64,000 nucleotides of DNA from Pycnopodia helianthoides. Lineage: Eukaryota > Echinodermata > Asteroidea > Forcipulatida > Asteriidae. The position numbers were made by a program, and so were the translations under genes. A model generated the notes under the pieces. The model searched no databases, was not told the origin of the DNA, and worked only from the letters and a program-made list of their open reading frames with translations. Below, in pieces: positions 60,272 to 64,000 of this stretch (within the stretch, counting starts at the first letter, position 1; each line of letters starts with the position of its first letter). The stretch covers positions 1,612,001 to 1,676,000 of the forward strand of contig CM063256.1 in NCBI GenBank assembly GCA_032158295.1. The letters are read 5' to 3'.

Positions 60272-62363
60272 CTAACATGATTTGTTTCCATGGGGAAGGG
60301 TGGGGCGTAGGGGGTCTATTAGGAAGAGTTATTACAAGTGAAGGATCATAACATGATTTGTTTCCATGGGGAAGGGTGGGGGTGTAGGGGGTCTATTAGG
60401 AAGAGTTATTACAAGTGAAGGATCAAAACATGATTTGTTTCCATGGGGGAGGGGCTTAGAGGGTCTATTAGGAAGAGTTGTTATAAGTGAAGGATCATAA
60501 CATGATTTGTTTCCATGGGGAAGGGTGGGGGCGTAGGGGGTCTATTAGGAAGAGTTGTTACAAGTGAAGGATTAAAACATGATTTGTTTCCATGGGGGAG
60601 GGGCTTAGAGCGTCTATTAGGAAGAGTTGTTACAAGTGAAGGATCGAAACATGATTTGTTTTTATGGGGAAGGGGCTTAGAGGATCTATTAGGAAGAGTT
60701 GTTATAAGTGAAGGATCAAAACATGATTTGTTTCCATGGGGAAGGGTGGGGGCGTAGGGGGTCTATTAGGAAGAGTTGTTCCAAGTGAAGGATCAAAACA
60801 TGATTTGTTTCCATGGGGGGGGGGGGCGTAGGGGTCTATTAGGAAGAGTTGTTCCAAGTGAAGGATCAAAACATGATTTGTTTCCATGGGGGAGGGGGTT
60901 TTAAATTATCGGAACATGGAGTTTTTTGAAAAGAACAAGATTGAAAACTATATATCTTTTTGCTATTGTAAAGTTAATTAGAATTTGATTCAATTGGTAG
61001 ACACGTGGAATTCATAAACATGATTTGTTTCCATGGGGAGGTGGGGTCGTAGGGGGTCTATTAGGAAGAGTTATTACAAGTGAAGGATCATAACATGATT
61101 TGTTTCCATGGGGAAGGGTGGGGATGGGGGGTCTATTAGGAAGAGTTATTACAAGTGAAGGATCAAAAAATGATTAGTTTCCATTGGGGGGGGGCATTAG
61201 GGGTCTATTAGGAAGAGTTGTTATAAGTGAAGGATCATAACATGATTTGTTTCCATGGGGAGGGGGGTGGTGGGGGTCTATTAGGAAGAGTTGTTACAAG
61301 TGAAGGTATGATGTTCATGGGAGGCATAGAGGTCTTTAGGAGAGTTGTTACAAGGTGATGGTCGAACAAGTATGGGGAGGGGCTTTAGAGGATATTGAGG
61401 TTTAAGTGAAGGATCATAACATGATTAGTTTCCATGGGGAGGGTGGGGGCGTAGGGGGTCTATTAGGAAGAGTTGTTCCAAGTGAAGGATCAAAAACATG
61501 ATTTGTTTCCATGGGGGGGGGGCGAGGGTCTATTAGAAGAGTGTCAAGTGAAGGATTTAAAACATGATTTGTTTCCATGGGGGAGGGGGTGTAGGGGGTC
61601 TATTAGGAAGAGTTGTTAAAAGTAAGGATCAAACATGATTTGTTTCCATGGGGGGGTAGGGGGCATTAGGAGATTGTTCCAAGTGAAGGTTAAAACATGA
61701 TTTGTTTCCATGGGGAGGGGGTGTAGTGGGTCTATTAGGAAGAGTTGTTATAAGTGAAGGATCATAGCATGATTTGTTTCCATGGGGAGGGGGGCTGGGG
61801 GTCTATTAGGAAGAGTTGTTACAAGTGAAGGACATAACATATTAGTTTCTGGGGGGGGGGGACATTGGGTTATAGGAAGATTTTTTATCAGCTGAAGATC
61901 AACAATAGTTTGATTTCCATGTTGAGGTGTTAGTATGGGTCTATTAGGAAATGTATTATAATGAAGTCATAACAAGATTTAGTTTTCATGGGAAGGTTTG
62001 GGCCATGGGGGTCTATAGAGAGTTGTTACAAGTGAAGGATCATACAAAGATTAGTTTCTGGGGGGGGATAGGGGTCTATTAGAAGAGTGTACAATGAGGA
62101 TCATACATATTGTTTCCAAGGGGGGGGCATCTGTAAAGTGTAAGATTAAAATGTTGTTCCATGGGGAGGGTTTAGGGTTATTAGGAAGAGTTGTTATAAG
62201 TGAAGATATAACATGATTTGTTTCATGGGGGGGGGCATTGTTACAAGTGAAGGGTTAAAACATGATTTGTTTCCATGGGGAGGGTGTGTTATAAAGGAGT
62301 GTTACATGGATCATAGCATGAGTTTCTGTTAAGGTCTATTAGAAGAGTTGTTACAAGTGAGGA
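60272..62363. repeat. G-rich minisatellite, third block, partly corrupted
   Basis: 60272 to about 60840 repeats the start of the second block. At 60897-61017 a damaged remnant of the spacer right end interrupts it (AATTATCGGAACATGGAG, TGCTATTGTAAAGTTAATT). From about 61300 the units lose many single bases, unlike the clean left part. Confidence 0.85.
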
Positions 62364-64000
62364 CCATTAACATTACGTTTGGAGACATTTTTAGAACTTT
62401 GTTATCCTAAACACACCAAGTGCTTTGATTTAAGTTTGTGTTTTACTATATCTTGTGTTCTAGTATTCAAATGATACATGTCTTTGAAAAGTTCTAATTA
62501 ATTAATGAGTCTGGCCTTGCTAATGAGCTCATGACATTACGAAAACGGAAGTGGGTTTTGAGTACAACACATTCAATTCCAAAACTCTGTGAAGTTAAAG
62601 TTCAATTGTTGAATATTTTTATTTTGTAAACAGAGAAGTAGTTACATGAACATAATAATATTTTTAAGAAGCTGTCACTTTCTTGTTACAGTCTTAATAA
62701 GCGTCATGACTTACATTTGGTACATTTTAGCGTCATGGACATTCGTCAATTGTAAAATGAGCATCATGCTAACTGATTGTAAACCATGTCTGCTTGCTTT
62801 ATATGTAATTGAAAATATCTAATGTCCCTATCTAATGTTAACCTCTCTATATTAAAAAAACAGATCCCAATTCACTTAAACCCCGCTCCCCTGTAAGTCC
62901 CCTTTTTGCACTTTCCGTCCACATCTAACCAGGCTGGCTTCCGCCTTGAAGTAGTTATGATAGACCAGAGATGTAGGTATGTACATGTAGTGACCTTTCA
63001 TTACTAATTATCTTTCCATAATTCCCTTTGATGTGTTTCTCACAAGGTGATTGTTCATCTCGAGTAACATGCTGACCATCTTGCGTCAGCATTTTGTGAC
63101 GACAATAAAGGGAAATTAAACATTAAAGGTTTCTGTAATTTTAAAAGTTGATCTGGATCCTGCTATGTTCGTGACTGGGTGAACAATTCCCAGAAGATCA
63201 GTTGAAATGAGCTGGGATGACTTCTTGAGAGGAACAGCAGGCCAAACGTTGCTTCCTTGGTTTTCCAAGTAGACCTAGTCATGAGGTCATCCTCTACACA
63301 TTCCACCTCGAGATTGACATGCTGCCTCCTTTTCCAGATTTTGTCTTATTTTCTCTCTGTACTTTTTCTGCCACTCTACTTGAGTCTTAACCATACTGAA
63401 ATTATGTAAAAATAAAGAATTACTACATGTATGACGTCTTTGTATCCAAGCTATGGTGTATCATGTATCCGTAGATGTGTACAAATCTGCACTACGCCTA
63501 GGCCTTGAGAAGTCATCTTTGATGATAAATTGTGTTTATAATGTCCTACATACATGTCTCACCAACAGTTTTTACATACATATATTTCAGTATGTACATG
63601 TTCACTTGAATGTTTTTAGGAAAGAACAGTTTTATATTAATGAGAAGGCTCACCTGAAAATCTCAGATTTGGGCTGTCCGTTTGTAGAATCTGTGCACAA
63701 TGTTGTCACTATACGCGCTGCTAAACATGTGCTTGAAACAAATTTGTGATGAGGTCTACGACAAGTATTCTCTTTGACTAATCCAGGTTTGACCTTCATA
63801 TGAGGTCCAAATGATACAATGTAGCATTTACCTATATAGAGGGTCATTCCACTGTTTGAAAAGTTAAGTGTCTTAATCAGGATGTGACATGTAATGTCCA
63901 TGACGTAATGTCCATGACAATAAATGTAATGTCCATGACACTCGTTAGCACAATTGTAATTAATTTTTTATTAGTTTTCTTGCATTATAGGATTAGCCTT
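62364..64000. repeat. 2.17-kb spacer, copy 3 (runs off the window)
   Basis: From 62364 to about 62880 the copy is riddled with one- to four-base deletions relative to copies 1 and 2. From about 62880 to the window end it is almost perfect. The 98-codon frame recurs at 63453-63749. The offset from copy 2 is 4200 bp rather than 5277, so the intervening array is shorter. Confidence 0.85.

Noticed and set aside
51002..62363. Open frames reading GRVVISEGSKHDLFPWG as a secreted repeat protein
   Set aside because: The unit is about 72 bp and the frame is broken repeatedly by G-run length changes. No unique N- or C-terminus is present.

Overview
The window is animal nuclear DNA. It holds one spliced gene with consensus splice sites, many short palindromic transposons, tRNA-derived SINEs and large minisatellites. 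The repeat families, especially the abundant TTAA-flanked elements with GGCACTGGACAC ends, look to me like echinoderm (probably sea star) DNA. That assignment rests on recognition, not on a search.

The only complete protein-coding gene is a cytochrome P450 on the minus strand, 15852 down to 5793. Its five exons join in phase into a 493-residue CYP2-clan enzyme that most resembles the CYP17 (steroid 17-hydroxylase/lyase) branch. The N-terminal anchor, proline hinge, I-helix, ExxR, PERF-like and heme-cysteine motifs are all present. Its introns carry several transposons.

From 16 kb to 50 kb I see no other convincing gene. This stretch holds three related families of TTAA-flanked MITE-like elements (A about 385 bp, B about 385 bp, C about 355 bp), other fold-back elements, and tRNA-derived SINEs, including an inverted pair at 47.0-48.3 kb and a tandem trimer at 48.7-49.6 kb. 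It also has a 93-bp and a 31-bp C-rich minisatellite (22.5-26.3 kb), a 66-bp minisatellite (29.3-30.4 kb), a hairpin-rich element at 39.8-40.0 kb and a decayed retrotransposon gag-like fragment at 50.0-50.6 kb.

At 50.8 kb a plus-strand exon with good splice sites encodes an acidic N-terminus followed by a coiled coil. It is probably the start of a gene that runs off the right edge. Its intron is filled by a G-rich minisatellite of about 72 bp, interrupted three times by a 2.17-kb spacer. Spacer plus array form a tandem duplication of about 5.28 kb. The third copy (about 61.3-62.9 kb) is full of small deletions and looks like unpolished assembly. The spacer carries seven copies of a 14-mer in a partly inverted layout.

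Most long open frames here are by-products of repeats (the 31-bp, 66-bp and 72-bp arrays and the B elements) and are not annotated as genes.
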